NCBI RefSeq assembly: GCF_004343075.1
Contig: NZ_SLXP01000016.1
Location: 1 to 64,000 of the forward strand
From: Rhodovulum marinum
GTDB lineage: Bacteria; Pseudomonadota; Alphaproteobacteria; Rhodobacterales; Rhodobacteraceae
Reading direction: 5' to 3'
DNA length: 64,000 nt
The notes beneath the pieces were generated by a model. The model was not told the origin of the DNA and did not search any database. It worked only from the letters and a program-made list of their open reading frames with translations. Shown in pieces: positions 38,196 through 49,690 of the stretch. The translations under genes were made by a program, and so were the position numbers. Every line of letters starts with the position of its first letter. Within the stretch, counting starts at the first letter, position 1.

Positions 38196-38942
38196 ATGCA
38201 CCTGGACGTCCTGGACCTGAGGAATTTCTACTACCGCACCAATCTGGGGCGCGTGGCGCAGCGGGCAATACGCGACCAGGTTGTGGATATCTGGCCCGAG
38301 GCCAAGGGCCAGACGGTGGCGGGGTTCGGCTTTGCGGTGCCGTTGATGCGGCCCTTCACGCTGGATGCGCGCCGGGTGATCGCGCTGATGCCCGGCCAGC
38401 AGGGAGTGATGCCTTGGCCCGCCGGGCAGGACAACGTCTCGGTGCTGTGCGAGGAAACCGCCTGGCCGCTGCCCGACGGTTTCGTCGACAAGCTGATCGT
38501 GCTGCACGGGCTGGAAACGTCCGAGAACCCGGCGGCCGTGCTGGAAGAGGCCGCGCGCGTTCTGGGCCCCGGGGGGCGCGCGCTGTTCATCGTTCCGAAC
38601 CGCTCGGGGCTCTGGGCGCGGCGCGACGGCACCCCGTTCGGCTTTGGCCGGCCCTATTCCAACGGCCAGCTCGAATCGCAACTGCGCCACCATGGCTTCG
38701 AACCCGAGGGCCACCGCGCCGCGCTGTTCGCGCCCCCCAGCGCGCGGCGATTCTGGCTGAGAACGGCGCCGATGTGGGAAAATACCGGGCGTCGCATCTC
38801 TGCCTATTATGCGGGCGGCGTGCTGATCGTCGAGGCGACCAAGCGCGTCTACCGGCCGTCCGGGCTGGCGGTGAAAGACGCGGTGCCGCGCCCTCTGCGC
38901 ATTCTCGAAGGCTTGCCCAAGCCCGGGGCCGAACCCGCCTGA
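38196..38942 (+). CDS. Class I SAM-dependent methyltransferase-like protein
   Basis: A 248-residue protein of the Methyltransf_11 type. The SAM motif I is weak ([14 protein letters not shown] rather than DxGxGxG). Later strands are clear: [59 protein letters not shown]. The substrate is unknown. The gene is divergent from gloB, an arrangement common in Rhodobacteraceae. Reduced SAM-motif conservation means activity is not certain. Confidence 0.82.
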   Translation: MHLDVLDLRNFYYRTNLGRVAQRAIRDQVVDIWPEAKGQTVAGFGFAVPLMRPFTLDARRVIALMPGQQGVMPWPAGQDNVSVLCEETAWPLPDGFVDKLIVLHGLETSENPAAVLEEAARVLGPGGRALFIVPNRSGLWARRDGTPFGFGRPYSNGQLESQLRHHGFEPEGHRAALFAPPSARRFWLRTAPMWENTGRRISAYYAGGVLIVEATKRVYRPSGLAVKDAVPRPLRILEGLPKPGAEPA

Positions 38943-39075
38943 GCCCGGCAAACAAGGGCTTTCGCGCCCCCTGTGCCATGCCGCCGCGCAACCGTTCCGT
39001 GTGGCCGATTTCGCTTGCCAAACCGGGGCTGCGGCGCGACCGTGGATCAGCGACACAATAAGCCGCTCTAGGCGG

Positions 39076-39104
39076 TTGCGAGGTTCCGCGGCCTCTGCTA
39101 CACC
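39076..39104 (+). promoter_or_regulatory. Candidate promoter of the atp operon
   Basis: TTGCGA (39076-39081), 17-base spacer, TACACC (39099-39104), about 100 bases before atpH. The match to sigma-70 is moderate. The rest of the 264-base gap upstream holds no gene. Confidence 0.35.
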
Positions 39105-39206
39105 CACGCCGATTTCGGAGCGTGCCCGTCCGGGTGCGCCGCTTGATCTGCCCCTGACCCGCGTCCCGCGGCGCTTACGGGGGCCATAGATATCGGAAGG
39201 GTTGAC

Positions 39207-39767
39207 GTGTCCGAACCAGCCTCGATTTCGTCCGGCATCGCCGCGCGATACGCCACCGCTCTGTTCGAGATCGCCAAGGAAGCCAATGCCGTCGCGGCCC
39301 TCGAGGCCGATGTCGACACCGTCGACGCCGCGCTGCAGGGAAGTGCCGATTTCCGCGATCTCGTCGCCTCGCCGCTCTACTCGCGCGAGGCGCAGTCGAA
39401 CGCGATCGCGGCGCTTGCGCCGAAAATGCAGATCGGCGCGATGACGGCGAACACGATGCGGCTGATGGCCTCCAAGCGGCGGCTGTTCGCGCTGCCGCAG
39501 CTGATCGCCCAGCTGCGCGCGCTGATCGCCGAGCACAAGGGCGAGATCAGTGCCGAAGTCGTGTCGGCCAAGCCCTTGTCGGACGCACAGAAAGCCAAGC
39601 TTGCCGCCGCGCTCAAGGCCAATGCCGGCAAGGACGTGAAATTGAATGCCACCGTCGATGAAAGCCTCATCGGCGGACTCGTCGTCAAACTGGGCTCGAA
39701 GATGATCGACACCTCGATCCGCGCGCGGCTCAATGCACTCCAGAACACCATGAAAGAGGTCGGATAA
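39207..39767 (+). CDS. atpH: ATP synthase F1 subunit delta
   Basis: A 186-residue delta (OSCP-like) subunit that links the F1 head to the peripheral stalk. It begins [32 protein letters not shown] and ends with the conserved [27 protein letters not shown]. The start is GTG at 39207 with GGAAGG at 39195-39200. It opens the atpHAGDC operon, and atpA begins on the base after its stop codon. The F0 genes are not here, as in other Rhodobacteraceae where F0 and F1 operons are separate. Confidence 0.96.
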   Translation: MSEPASISSGIAARYATALFEIAKEANAVAALEADVDTVDAALQGSADFRDLVASPLYSREAQSNAIAALAPKMQIGAMTANTMRLMASKRRLFALPQLIAQLRALIAEHKGEISAEVVSAKPLSDAQKAKLAAALKANAGKDVKLNATVDESLIGGLVVKLGSKMIDTSIRARLNALQNTMKEVG

Positions 39768-41306
39768 ATGGGTATCCAAGCAGCTGAGATCTCTGCGATC
39801 CTCAAGGAGCAGATCAAGAACTTCGGCCAGGAGGCAGAGGTTGCAGAGGTGGGCCGCGTGTTGTCGGTCGGCGACGGGATTGCCCGGGTTCACGGCCTCG
39901 ACAACTGCCAGGCCGGCGAGATGGTCGAATTCCCCGGCGGTGTCCGCGGCATGGCGCTGAACCTCGAGGTCGACAACGTCGGTATCGTGATCTTCGGCTC
40001 GGACCGGGACATCAAGGAAGGCGATGTCGTCAAGCGCACCAACGCCATCGTGGACGTGCCGGTCGGTGACGGCATGCTGGGCCGCGTGGTCGACGCACTT
40101 GGCAACCCGATCGACGGCAAGGGCCCGATCGAGGCCGCCGAACGCCGCGTGGCCGACGTCAAGGCGCCGGGCATCATTCCCCGCAAATCGGTGCATGAAC
40201 CGATGGCGACCGGCCTGAAATCGGTGGACGCCATGATCCCAATCGGCCGTGGTCAGCGGGAACTGATCATCGGCGACCGCCAGACCGGCAAGACCGCCGT
40301 GGCGCTCGACACGATCCTGAACCAGAAATCCTACAACGAGGCCGCGGGCGATGACGAGTCGAAGAAGCTTTACTGCGTCTACGTCGCTGTCGGGCAAAAA
40401 CGCTCGACCGTCGCCCAGCTGGTGAAGAAGCTGGAAGAAACCGGCGCGATGGCCTACTCGATCGTCGTGGCCGCGACCGCGTCCGACCCCGCGCCGATGC
40501 AGTATCTCGCCCCCTACACCGCGACCGCGATGGGCGAATATTTCCGCGACAACGGCCGTCACGCGCTGATGATCTATGACGACCTGTCGAAACAGGCCGT
40601 CGCCTATCGCCAGATGTCGCTGCTGCTGCGCCGCCCGCCGGGGCGCGAAGCCTACCCGGGCGACGTGTTCTACCTGCACTCCCGCCTGCTGGAACGTTCG
40701 GCCAAGCTGAACGAGGATCACGGCTCGGGCTCGCTGACGGCGCTGCCGATCATCGAAACCCAGGCGGGCGACGTGTCGGCCTACATCCCGACCAACGTGA
40801 TCTCGATCACCGACGGCCAGATCTTCCTGGAAACGGACCTGTTCTACCAGGGCATCCGCCCCGCCGTGAACACCGGTCTGTCGGTGTCGCGGGTGGGCTC
40901 GTCGGCCCAGACCAAGGCGATGTCCTCGGTTGCCGGCCCGGTCAAGCTGTCGCTGGCCCAGTACCGCGAGATGGCGGCCTTCGCCCAGTTCGGTTCGGAC
41001 CTCGACGCCTCGACCCAGCGCCTGCTGAACCGCGGCGCGCGCCTGACCGAACTGATGAAACAGCCGCAGTACTCGCCGCTGACCAACGCGGAAATCGTCT
41101 GCGTCATCTTCGCGGGCACCAACGGCTATCTCGACAAGATCGCGGTCAAGGATGTCGGCCGCTTCGAGGCGGACCTGCTGACCTTCCTGCGCAACAAGCA
41201 CCGCGAGCTTCTCGACGACATCACCAACAACGATCGCAAGGTGAAGGGCGAGCTGGAAGACAAGATCAAGGCCGCGCTCGACGAATTCGCCAAGAACTTC
41301 GCCTGA
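39768..41306 (+). CDS. atpA: ATP synthase F1 subunit alpha
   Basis: A 512-residue non-catalytic alpha subunit. P-loop [12 protein letters not shown] near residue 170, with the conserved arginine-finger region [15 protein letters not shown] ([16 protein letters not shown]) near residue 370. The length is standard. It starts directly after the atpH stop and has a short AU-rich initiation context (GGATAAATGGG) rather than a full ribosome site, which suggests coupling to atpH translation. It forms the alpha3beta3 catalytic head with AtpD. Confidence 0.98.
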   Translation: MGIQAAEISAILKEQIKNFGQEAEVAEVGRVLSVGDGIARVHGLDNCQAGEMVEFPGGVRGMALNLEVDNVGIVIFGSDRDIKEGDVVKRTNAIVDVPVGDGMLGRVVDALGNPIDGKGPIEAAERRVADVKAPGIIPRKSVHEPMATGLKSVDAMIPIGRGQRELIIGDRQTGKTAVALDTILNQKSYNEAAGDDESKKLYCVYVAVGQKRSTVAQLVKKLEETGAMAYSIVVAATASDPAPMQYLAPYTATAMGEYFRDNGRHALMIYDDLSKQAVAYRQMSLLLRRPPGREAYPGDVFYLHSRLLERSAKLNEDHGSGSLTALPIIETQAGDVSAYIPTNVISITDGQIFLETDLFYQGIRPAVNTGLSVSRVGSSAQTKAMSSVAGPVKLSLAQYREMAAFAQFGSDLDASTQRLLNRGARLTELMKQPQYSPLTNAEIVCVIFAGTNGYLDKIAVKDVGRFEADLLTFLRNKHRELLDDITNNDRKVKGELEDKIKAALDEFAKNFA

Positions 41307-41326
41307 GCCAGGTCAGGATCGGATAG

Positions 41327-42196
41327 ATGCCCAGCCTCAAGGATCTCAAGAACCGGATCGGAAGCGTCAAGAACACGCGGAAGATCACGAAGGCCATGCA
41401 GATGGTCGCGGCGGCCAAGCTTCGCCGCGCCCAGGAGGCCGCGGAGAACGCGCGCCCCTATGCCGCGCAGATGGAAAAGGTGATGGCGGGGCTTGCGGCC
41501 TCGTCCACCGGCGCCGCCAACGCGCCCCGGCTGCTGGTCGGTACGGGCAAGCAGGACGTGCACCTTCTGGTCGTGATGACCGCCGAACGTGGCCTGTGCG
41601 GTGCCTTCAACTCGTCGATCGTGCGCCTCGCCCGTTCGAAGATCACCGCGCTGCAGGGGCAGGGCAAGACAGTCAAGATCCTGACCGTCGGCCGCAAGGG
41701 CCGCGAGCAGCTCAAGCGGGAATTTGGCGACCTGTTCGTCGGCCATGTCGACCTGTCCGAGGTCAAGCGCATCGGCTATGCCAACGCGCGCGAGATCGCC
41801 CAGGGCATCATCGGCCGCTTCGATGCGGGGGAATTCGACGTCGCGACGATCTTTTTCAGCCGGTTCAAGTCGGTGATCAGCCAGGAGCCGACGGCCCAGC
41901 AGATCATCCCGGCCGAATTCGACGCGCCCGAGGAAACCTCGACGGTCTACACCTACGAGCCGACCGAGGGCGAGATCACGGCCGAGCTGCTGCCGCGCGG
42001 CGTGGCCACCCAGATCTTCACCGCGCTCCTTGAAAACGGCGCCTCGGAGCAGGGCGCGCGGATGTCCGCCATGGACAACGCGACCCGCAACGCCGGCGAC
42101 ATGATCGACAGGCTGACCATCGAGTACAACCGCTCGCGTCAGGCCGCGATCACCAAGGAACTCATCGAAATCATTTCGGGCGCCGAGGCGCTCTAG
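41327..42196 (+). CDS. atpG: ATP synthase F1 subunit gamma
   Basis: A 289-residue rotor subunit. The N-terminal helix [35 protein letters not shown] and C-terminal helix [43 protein letters not shown] are the conserved coiled-coil shaft. The middle contains [12 protein letters not shown]. It lies 20 bases after atpA and 18 before atpD. It transmits rotation from the c-ring to the catalytic sites. Confidence 0.97.
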   Translation: MPSLKDLKNRIGSVKNTRKITKAMQMVAAAKLRRAQEAAENARPYAAQMEKVMAGLAASSTGAANAPRLLVGTGKQDVHLLVVMTAERGLCGAFNSSIVRLARSKITALQGQGKTVKILTVGRKGREQLKREFGDLFVGHVDLSEVKRIGYANAREIAQGIIGRFDAGEFDVATIFFSRFKSVISQEPTAQQIIPAEFDAPEETSTVYTYEPTEGEITAELLPRGVATQIFTALLENGASEQGARMSAMDNATRNAGDMIDRLTIEYNRSRQAAITKELIEIISGAEAL

Positions 42197-43639
<1,443 letters not shown>

Positions 43640-43695
43640 TGACGGCGTAGGCGCCGGGCGGCACCCGTCCGGCGTCGGTTTCCCAAGGAGGCAAA

Positions 43696-44106
43696 ATGGC
43701 CGATACGATGCAATTCGACCTTGTGGCGCCGGAACGCCGCGTGGCCTCGGAAAAGGCGACGCAGGTGGTGATCCCGGGCTTCGAGGGCGACCTCACCGCG
43801 ATGCCCCAGCATACCCCGATGATCACCACGCTGCGCCCCGGTGTGCTCGAGGTGTTAACCGAGAAGGGCAGCCAGAAATACATCGTCACCGGCGGTTTCG
43901 CCGAGATCACCGCCGACAGCGCCACGGTTCTGGCCGAACGCTCGCACCCGGTCGAGGAAGTGACGCGCGAGATGATCAACGAGATGGTTGCCGAGGCCCG
44001 CGCCGCCCACAAGGAGGCGCATCCCGATGTCGTCGACGCCTCGGCCAAGATGTTGGCCGACATGGTGGCGATGGGCACCCATATGGGCTTTGAACCCCAG
44101 GGCTGA
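43696..44106 (+). CDS. atpC: ATP synthase F1 subunit epsilon
   Basis: A 136-residue epsilon subunit. It begins [45 protein letters not shown] (conserved beta-sandwich), and a C-terminal helical part that can inhibit ATP hydrolysis follows. AAGGAG precedes the ATG. It is the last gene of the operon and is followed by a strong hairpin. Confidence 0.95.
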   Translation: MADTMQFDLVAPERRVASEKATQVVIPGFEGDLTAMPQHTPMITTLRPGVLEVLTEKGSQKYIVTGGFAEITADSATVLAERSHPVEEVTREMINEMVAEARAAHKEAHPDVVDASAKMLADMVAMGTHMGFEPQG

Positions 44107-44129
44107 GCGGCCCGCCATTCAGCTGTTTC

Positions 44130-44158
44130 AAAGGCCCCGCCGCGCGCGGGGCCTTTGC
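44130..44158 (+). terminator. atp operon terminator
   Basis: An 11-bp perfect stem AAAGGCCCCGC (44130-44140) and GCGGGGCCTTT (44146-44156), loop CGCGC, 23 bases after the atpC stop. Confidence 0.75.
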
Positions 44159-44260
44159 CGTTCCGCGGGGCGAAAGCCGTCGGTCTTTGCATCCTGTTAA
44201 CCGTGCCGGGTTACGCAGGAGCGGGCTGGAATGAACGGGCGAAACCGACGCCCCGGAGCG

Positions 44261-44611
44261 ATGAAGAAGATCGAAAGCAGACTGCTGGGGATCGACCAGG
44301 GCAGCGTGGTGTTGTTCTCGGATTTCGAGACCGACGGTGTGATGTGGACCGGCACCGGCCCGCGCGAGGTTCGGCGCACCATCCGCTTTGCCGAGGCGTT
44401 CCGCGGCCTGCCCGCGGTGACGGTCGGAATCACGATGTGGGACCTCGACCAGAAGACCAACCAGCGCGCCGATATCTCGGCAGAGACCATCACCCCCGAA
44501 GGGTTCGACCTGGTGTTCCGCACCTGGGCCGACACGCGCGTGGCCCGCATTCGCGCCGACTGGATGGCGCTGGGCCCGGCGCGCGACCCGGAGGAATGGG
44601 ACCTGTACTAG
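44261..44611 (+). CDS. H-type lectin domain protein
   Basis: A 116-residue protein. It begins MKKIESRLLGIDQGSVVLFSDFETDGVMWTGTGPREVRR and ends with RTWADTRVARIRADWMALG, fitting the six-stranded H-type lectin fold (discoidin/Helix agglutinin-like). No signal peptide is visible, so it seems cytoplasmic. An in-frame ATG at 44231 with AGGAG upstream is an alternative start. It follows the atp terminator, a position that small lectin-like genes often occupy in Rhodobacteraceae. Function and sugar ligand are unknown. Confidence 0.78.
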   Translation: MKKIESRLLGIDQGSVVLFSDFETDGVMWTGTGPREVRRTIRFAEAFRGLPAVTVGITMWDLDQKTNQRADISAETITPEGFDLVFRTWADTRVARIRADWMALGPARDPEEWDLY

Positions 44612-44666
44612 GGGCGGGTGTCGCCTTGGCGTGGCCAGGGCGACGGGCCTTTCCCCGCCCGTATCC

Positions 44667-45692
44667 CTAGCGCGCGTTCGGGGCGTAAAGCCCCTCGTAG
44701 ATCGGGGCCAGCGTTTCATGCTCGAACAGGGAGGAAACCGAGGTGCCCTGCCAGATGTTCATGATCGCCTGCGCGAACAGGGGTGCGGTGGGGACGATGC
44801 GGATGTTCGGACAGGCCGCGACGGGCTCGGTCGGCTGGATCGAGTCGGTCACCACCACCGATTTCAGCTTCGACCCGCTGATCCGTTCGACCGCCGGGCC
44901 GGAAAAGACGCCGTGGCTGATATAGGCGTGCACCTCTTCGGCGCCGCCTTCGATCAGCTTGTCGGCCGCCTTGCACAGGGTGCCGGCGGTGTCGCAAAGG
45001 TCGTCGACGATAAAGCAGATCTGGCCCTCGACCTCGCCGATCACGGTCATCTCGGCGACTTCGCCGGGGCGCGAGCGGCGCTTGTCGACGATGGCCAGCC
45101 CCGCGCCGATCCGCTGGGCCAGTTCGCGGGCGCGCGCCACGCCGCCCACGTCGGGCGAGACCACGGTGATCTTTTCGCCCAACCCGTTGAATTCATGCGC
45201 GATGTCGAGCGCGAAGATCGGCGAGGCATAAAGGTTGTCCACGGGGATGTCGAAAAAGCCCTGGATCTGTGCGGCGTGCAGGTCCATCGTCAGCACCCGC
45301 TCGATCCCCGCCTCGGTCAGCAGGTTGGCCACCAGCTTCGCGGAAATCGGCGTGCGGGCCTTGGTGCGGCGGTCCTGGCGGGCATAGCCGAAATAGGGGA
45401 TCACGGCGGTGATGCGCGCCGCGCTGGACCGGCGCAGCGCATCCGACATGATCATCAATTCCATCAGGTTGTCGTTCGCCGGGTTCGATGTCGGCTGGAT
45501 GATGAACATGTCCTCGCCGCGGACGTTCTCGTAGACCTCGACGAAGATTTCGGCATCGTTGAAGCGTTCGACGCGGGCGTCCACCAGGCTGACATTGACG
45601 CCTCGGTGCATCGACATCCGCCGGGCGATGGCAGAGGCGAGGGGGCGGTTCGCATTGCCCGAGATCAGTTTGGGTTCGTGGATATTGTGCAT
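44667..45692 (-). CDS. prs: Ribose-phosphate pyrophosphokinase
   Basis: A 341-residue enzyme that makes PRPP from ribose-5-phosphate and ATP for nucleotide, histidine and NAD synthesis. Motifs are [74 protein letters not shown] and the PRPP loop [15 protein letters not shown]. It is slightly longer than E. coli Prs, as usual in alphaproteobacteria. The start at 45692 gives the common [19 protein letters not shown] beginning. It is divergent from the isomerase-like gene. Confidence 0.96.
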   Translation of the reverse strand: MHNIHEPKLISGNANRPLASAIARRMSMHRGVNVSLVDARVERFNDAEIFVEVYENVRGEDMFIIQPTSNPANDNLMELMIMSDALRRSSAARITAVIPYFGYARQDRRTKARTPISAKLVANLLTEAGIERVLTMDLHAAQIQGFFDIPVDNLYASPIFALDIAHEFNGLGEKITVVSPDVGGVARARELAQRIGAGLAIVDKRRSRPGEVAEMTVIGEVEGQICFIVDDLCDTAGTLCKAADKLIEGGAEEVHAYISHGVFSGPAVERISGSKLKSVVVTDSIQPTEPVAACPNIRIVPTAPLFAQAIMNIWQGTSVSSLFEHETLAPIYEGLYAPNAR

Positions 45693-45796
45693 GGGGTGGG
45701 TCCTCGGGCGCAGGATTCGTGACGGTCGCGTGACGTTGACAGCGCTTATCACCCGGTTACGGTCTTGAAAACCTAGCGGATGGGAGAGGCGTCAGG

Positions 45797-46396
45797 ATGG
45801 CCCATATCGATTATTTCTTTACCGTGATTTCGCCGTTCTCCTATCTCGCGGGCACACGGCTGGAGGAGATCGCGGCGCGGCATGGGGCGGGGATCACCTA
45901 CAAGCCGGTGGATGTGATGGCGCTGTTCGCGCGCACGGGCGGGGTGCCGCCGTTCGAACGGCCAGAGGGGCGGCAGGCCTATCGGCTGCAGGAAATCCGC
46001 CGGCAGGCGGCGAAGCGGGGAATGCCTATCACCCTGAAACCACGGCATTTTCCGACGAACGCGGCGCCGGCGGCCTATGCGATCATCGCCGCCCAACAGG
46101 CCGGGGGCGGCGACCTGGGCGGGTTGGTGCACGGGCTGATGCGGGCCTGCTGGGCCGAGGAGAAGGACGTGGCCGAAGATGCGGTGATCCGCGACTGCCT
46201 GGCCGCCGCCGGGTTCGATTCCGCCTTGGCGGACAAGGGGTTGCTGGCAGGGGCCGAGACCTATGCGAAGAACCTGGAGGAGGCGGCCGCGCGCGGGGTG
46301 TTCGGCGCGCCGTTCTATATCACGGATGGCGATGAACGGTTCTGGGGGCAGGACCGGCTGGAGGACCTGGACCTGCACCTGGCGGGCGAGCTGTAG
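45797..46396 (+). CDS. 2-hydroxychromene-2-carboxylate isomerase-like (DsbA-fold) protein
   Basis: A 199-residue thioredoxin-like protein of the GST-kappa/HCCA isomerase group. It begins HIDYFFTVISPFSYLAGTRLEE, where the Ser of SPFSYL is the usual glutathione-activating residue. It has the cis-Pro segment GVFGAPFYITDGDERFWGQDRLEDL near the C-terminus. Family enzymes isomerise naphthalene-pathway intermediates or conjugate glutathione. No aromatic degradation genes are near, so the substrate is unknown. It is followed by an 11-bp repeat array. Confidence 0.85.
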   Translation: MAHIDYFFTVISPFSYLAGTRLEEIAARHGAGITYKPVDVMALFARTGGVPPFERPEGRQAYRLQEIRRQAAKRGMPITLKPRHFPTNAAPAAYAIIAAQQAGGGDLGGLVHGLMRACWAEEKDVAEDAVIRDCLAAAGFDSALADKGLLAGAETYAKNLEEAAARGVFGAPFYITDGDERFWGQDRLEDLDLHLAGEL

Positions 46397-46419
46397 GCCG
46401 AAAAGGCCCGGAATCGGCG

Positions 46420-46469
46420 ATATGATTTCCATATGAATCGCATATGAATTCCATATGACTCTTGTATGA
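46420..46469. repeat. Five-copy 11-bp repeat with ATATGA core
   Basis: The hexamer ATATGA starts at 46420, 46431, 46442 and 46453, and a variant GTATGA at 46464: exactly 11 bases apart each time. Copies 2-4 share CATATGA followed by four variable bases. The array lies between two convergent genes, is AT-rich in GC-rich DNA, and its period is close to one helical turn. Confidence 0.8.
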
Positions 46470-46504
46470 GGTTTCGGGCGGGCGACCGCGCCGCCGCGCG
46501 AACG

Positions 46505-46532
46505 AAAACGCCCCGGCGCGGGGCGCCGGGGC
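46505..46532 (-). terminator. ltaE operon terminator
   Basis: A perfect 10-bp stem GCCCCGGCGC (46510-46519) and GCGCCGGGGC (46523-46532) with a 3-base loop. On the minus strand it is followed by GTTTTCGTT, so it ends the minus-strand genes. Confidence 0.75.
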
Positions 46533-46557
46533 GGGGAAACCTGCGGGGCGGAACGGG

Positions 46558-47643
46558 TCAGCCGGGGACGTGCACCGGGTCGGGTTCGGGGCCGCCGTCG
46601 ATCAGCGCGAGGAAGGCGTCGACCTCGTCATCGGTGGTGCACCAGGAACAGACCAGCCGGGCGGACAAGGGCACGTCGCCCGCACCCTCCAAAGACTGGT
46701 CCATCGGCCAGAGGTAGTATTGCGCGCCGGCCTTTTGCGCGCGGCGGTGGCCTTCGCGCGGCCAGGCGGCGAAGACGGCATTTGCCTGGGTAGGGTGCAG
46801 CAGAGAGGCGCCGGGGATCGCGGCCAGCCCGGCCGACAACCGCGCGGCGGCGGCGTTGGCGCGTTCGGCCAGCTTCAGCCACAGGTCGTCGTCGAGATAG
46901 GCCGCCATCTGCGCGGTCAGGTAGCGGTGCTTGGAAAACAGGTGGCCGCCGCGCTTGCGCCGCAGCTCGAATTCCCAGGCGCGGGCGGGGTCGAACAGCA
47001 CCACCGCCTCGACCCCCATCAGCCCGTTCTTGGTGCCGCCGAAGGTCAGCACGTCGACCCCGGCCTTCCACGTCATCTCGGCCGGCGTGCAGCCGGCGGC
47101 GACCACCGCATTGGCAAAGCGCGCGCCGTCCATGTGCACGGGCAGGCCCGCGGCACGGGCCACGGCGGCGATCGCGGCGACCTCGGCGGGGGAATAGACC
47201 GCGCCCGCCTCGGTCGCGTTGGTGATCGAGACCGCGCCGCGCTGCACGTTGTGCACGCCCGCCCGCGCGGTAAAGCCGATGGCGCGGTCCAGCGCGGCAG
47301 GGTCGATCTTGGCATCCGCCCCGTCCAGCAGCGTCAGCTTGGCCCCGCCGGTATAGAATTCGGGCGCGCCGCATTCGTCCTCTTCGACATGGGCGTTGCG
47401 GTGGCAATAGACGGTGGCCCAGGGCGGGCAGAGGCAGGCCAGCGCCAGCGCGTTCGCCGCGGTGCCGGTGGCGACAAGGTAGACCTCGGCCTCGGGCGCC
47501 TCGAAGGTGGCGCGGATGGTGTCGCGCAGGTCGGTCGTGGCCACGTCGTTGCCATAGGGCATGGCGTAGCCGTGGTTGGCCTCGATCAGCGCCTCAAGGA
47601 CCTGAGGGGGCACGGGCGAGGTGTTGTCCGAGGCGAAATGCAT
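46558..47643 (-). CDS. ltaE: Low-specificity L-threonine aldolase
   Basis: A 361-residue fold-type I PLP enzyme that splits threonine or allo-threonine to glycine and acetaldehyde. It begins MHFASDNTSPVPPQVLEALIEANHG. It has VATGTAANALALA near residue 57, HMDGARFANAV near 165 and the PLP lysine in TFGGTKNGLMG near 200. The gene starts 4 bases after the stop of the YcgN-like gene and is the last gene of a minus-strand group ending in a clear terminator. Confidence 0.92.
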   Translation of the reverse strand: MHFASDNTSPVPPQVLEALIEANHGYAMPYGNDVATTDLRDTIRATFEAPEAEVYLVATGTAANALALACLCPPWATVYCHRNAHVEEDECGAPEFYTGGAKLTLLDGADAKIDPAALDRAIGFTARAGVHNVQRGAVSITNATEAGAVYSPAEVAAIAAVARAAGLPVHMDGARFANAVVAAGCTPAEMTWKAGVDVLTFGGTKNGLMGVEAVVLFDPARAWEFELRRKRGGHLFSKHRYLTAQMAAYLDDDLWLKLAERANAAAARLSAGLAAIPGASLLHPTQANAVFAAWPREGHRRAQKAGAQYYLWPMDQSLEGAGDVPLSARLVCSWCTTDDEVDAFLALIDGGPEPDPVHVPG

Positions 47644-47647
47644 GGGC

Positions 47648-48118
47648 CTATAGCTCCTCTTCGATGACGTGGTCTTCCCACTCTTCGACGGGAATATCGA
47701 ATTCGGGCAATGTCCATCCCCTTACCGAGACGCCCGCCCGGTGCACGGTTTCGGGATCGCCCGAGACCAGCGGGTGCCAGTCGAACAGCGGCTTGCCCTC
47801 CCACAGCCGACGATAGGCGCAGGTGGCGGGCATCCAATAGGCGATCTCGGCGATGTTCGAGGGTTTGAGGACGACGCATTCGGGCACGATGGATTTGCGC
47901 ACCTCGTAATTGGCGCAGCGGCAGGTGTCGTCGTCCAGCAGGCGGCAGGCGATGCGGGTGAACACCACCTCGCCGGTATCGGCATCCTCCAGCTTGTTCA
48001 AACAGCACTTGCCGCAGCCGTCGCAGAGCGCCTCCCACTCCTTGGGGGTCATCTTTTTCAGGGGCACGCGTTCCCAGAAACGGGGGCGCAGGCCGGTGCG
48101 GTCGATCGGGTCCTTCAT
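47648..48118 (-). CDS. YcgN/UPF0260 cysteine cluster protein
   Basis: A 156-residue protein. Cysteine pattern: ALCDGCGKCCLNKLED, then RIACRLLDDDTCRCANY, and VPECVVLK / PATCAYRRL. This is the YkgJ/YcgN type of CxxCxxCC cluster, which probably binds a metal or Fe-S centre. It begins with the typical RPRFWERVPLKKMTPKEWEALCD. No function is established for the family. It lies 4 bases from both the ltaE and the ribF boundaries. Confidence 0.88.
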   Translation of the reverse strand: MKDPIDRTGLRPRFWERVPLKKMTPKEWEALCDGCGKCCLNKLEDADTGEVVFTRIACRLLDDDTCRCANYEVRKSIVPECVVLKPSNIAEIAYWMPATCAYRRLWEGKPLFDWHPLVSGDPETVHRAGVSVRGWTLPEFDIPVEEWEDHVIEEEL

Positions 48119-48122
48119 CGCC

Positions 48123-49082
48123 CTAGGGCCGCCAGGGCAGGGGCGGTTCGTTCGCCAGGATTTCGCGGGCGCGGGCGCAGTCGCGGTCGATCTGGGCGAC
48201 CAGCTCGTTCAGGCTGTCGTATTTCGCCTCGTCGCGCAGGAATTCCACCAGCGCGACCGACAGGTGCGTGCCGTAGAGATCGCCCTTGAAGTCGAACAGG
48301 AAGCTTTCGCAATTGGGCACGTTTTCCCCGAACATCGGGCGGACCCCGATCGAGGCGGCGCCGTCATAGGTGCCCTTGTGCGGGCCCGACAGCACGTCGA
48401 CGCGCACGGCATAGACGCCGAAGCGGGGGCGGTGCAGGTTGTGGATCGACATGTTCGCCGTCGGATAGCCCAGCGCGTGGCCGCGCGAATCGCCGTGCAG
48501 CACCGCGCCCTCGATCCGGTGCCAGTGGCCCAGCATGGCGGCGGCGTCGCGCGGGCGGCCATCGGTCAGCGCGTCGCGAATGGCGGTCGAGGAGACCGCG
48601 CCGCCCTCGTTGGACAACAATTCCACCGCCGTCACGCCAAAGCCCAGCTCGTCGCCGAAGCGTTTGAGGTCGGCTACGTTGCCCTTGCGCCCCTTGCCGA
48701 AGCAGAAATCCTGCCCGACGACGACATGGGCGAGGCCAAGGCCTTCGTGCAGGACCTCGCGGGCGAAGGCCTCGGGCGAGAGGGCGGCCAGTTTCGCGTC
48801 GAAGGGCAACTCGTACAGGTGGTCGATCTGCAGCTTGGCCAGCCGGTTCGACCGGGCCTCGGCGTTCATCAGGCGGAAGGGGGGCGCGTCGGGGGCGAAG
48901 TGCTGGCGCGGGTGGGGTTCGAAGGTCAACACGCCCAGCGGCACGCCGTGGGCGGTGGCTTGTTTCCGGGCGATCTCGATCACCGTGCGGTGACCCAGGT
49001 GCACGCCGTCGAAATTGCCGATCGCGGCAACCGCGCCCCGTTCGCCATGGGGGGCGCCGGCCCATGTGGTGAAGGTCTGCAT
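48123..49082 (-). CDS. ribF: Bifunctional riboflavin kinase / FMN adenylyltransferase
   Basis: A 319-residue enzyme that makes FMN and then FAD. The N-terminal nucleotidyltransferase domain has AIGNFDGVHLGHRTVIEIA and GVTAVELLSNEGGAVSSTAIRDALTDG. The C-terminal riboflavin kinase domain has GHALGYPTANMSI, TYDGAASIGVRPMFGENVPNCESFLFDF and EFLRDEAKYDSLNELVAQI. Length and domain order are standard. It is part of the minus-strand group from MaoC to ltaE, with 32 bases to the MaoC gene. Confidence 0.95.
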   Translation of the reverse strand: MQTFTTWAGAPHGERGAVAAIGNFDGVHLGHRTVIEIARKQATAHGVPLGVLTFEPHPRQHFAPDAPPFRLMNAEARSNRLAKLQIDHLYELPFDAKLAALSPEAFAREVLHEGLGLAHVVVGQDFCFGKGRKGNVADLKRFGDELGFGVTAVELLSNEGGAVSSTAIRDALTDGRPRDAAAMLGHWHRIEGAVLHGDSRGHALGYPTANMSIHNLHRPRFGVYAVRVDVLSGPHKGTYDGAASIGVRPMFGENVPNCESFLFDFKGDLYGTHLSVALVEFLRDEAKYDSLNELVAQIDRDCARAREILANEPPLPWRP

Positions 49083-49114
49083 CGGCCCCCGATTGCACCG
49101 GGGACCGGGCGGCG

Positions 49115-49558
49115 TCAATCGAATTTCTTGGTCGGCGCCAGCACGGTGGCCTCGCCCTTGAGCACCGGCTTGCCGTCGACCAGGCAGCGGGTGTCGAGCC
49201 GGACCCGGCGCTTGCCATAGTCGATTTCCATCACCTCGACCTCGGCCAGGACGACATCGCCGGGGCGGACGGGGGCGAGGAATTTCAGGCTTTGGCCCAG
49301 GTAGATCGTGCCGTGGCCGGGCAGCTGTTCGCCGATCACCGCCGAGATCAGGCCGGCGGTCAGCATCCCGTGGGCGATGCGGCCCTCGAAGATGGTGTCC
49401 ATGGCGTAATCGTCGTCCAGGTGGACGGGGTTGCGGTCGGTCGAGACCTCGGCGAACAGTTCGATGTCGCGGTCGGTCACCTCCTTGCGGAGATGGCGGA
49501 CCATGCCGACCTCGAGGTCTTCGATACAGATCGTTCCGAGTGGCATGTTGTCGAGCAT
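49115..49558 (-). CDS. MaoC-family dehydratase
   Basis: A 147-residue single hot-dog protein. The hydratase 2 motif is visible as FAEVSTDRNPVHLDDDYAMDTIFEGRIAHGMLTAGLISAVIG, with the catalytic Asp/His pair. These proteins hydrate enoyl-CoA or enoyl-ACP esters. No neighbour shows which substrate is used. An ATG four codons later (49546) is an alternative start. It is the first gene of the MaoC-ribF-YcgN-ltaE group. Confidence 0.87.
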   Translation of the reverse strand: MLDNMPLGTICIEDLEVGMVRHLRKEVTDRDIELFAEVSTDRNPVHLDDDYAMDTIFEGRIAHGMLTAGLISAVIGEQLPGHGTIYLGQSLKFLAPVRPGDVVLAEVEVMEIDYGKRRVRLDTRCLVDGKPVLKGEATVLAPTKKFD

Positions 49559-49690
49559 TCCCCGGCTCCCGGACCGTGATGTTGCAGCGCAGCATAGCGA
49601 AGCGCGCCCCAGCCTGCAACGGGGAAGAGTAATATATTGTTACGCCCGGCGCGAATGTCGCAACTTTCTTGCGTGCCGCACTGGTGCGGC

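Noticed and set aside
46420..46469. CRISPR array
   Set aside because: Units are 11 bases with 4-5 variable bases, far too short for repeats and spacers, and no cas genes are present.
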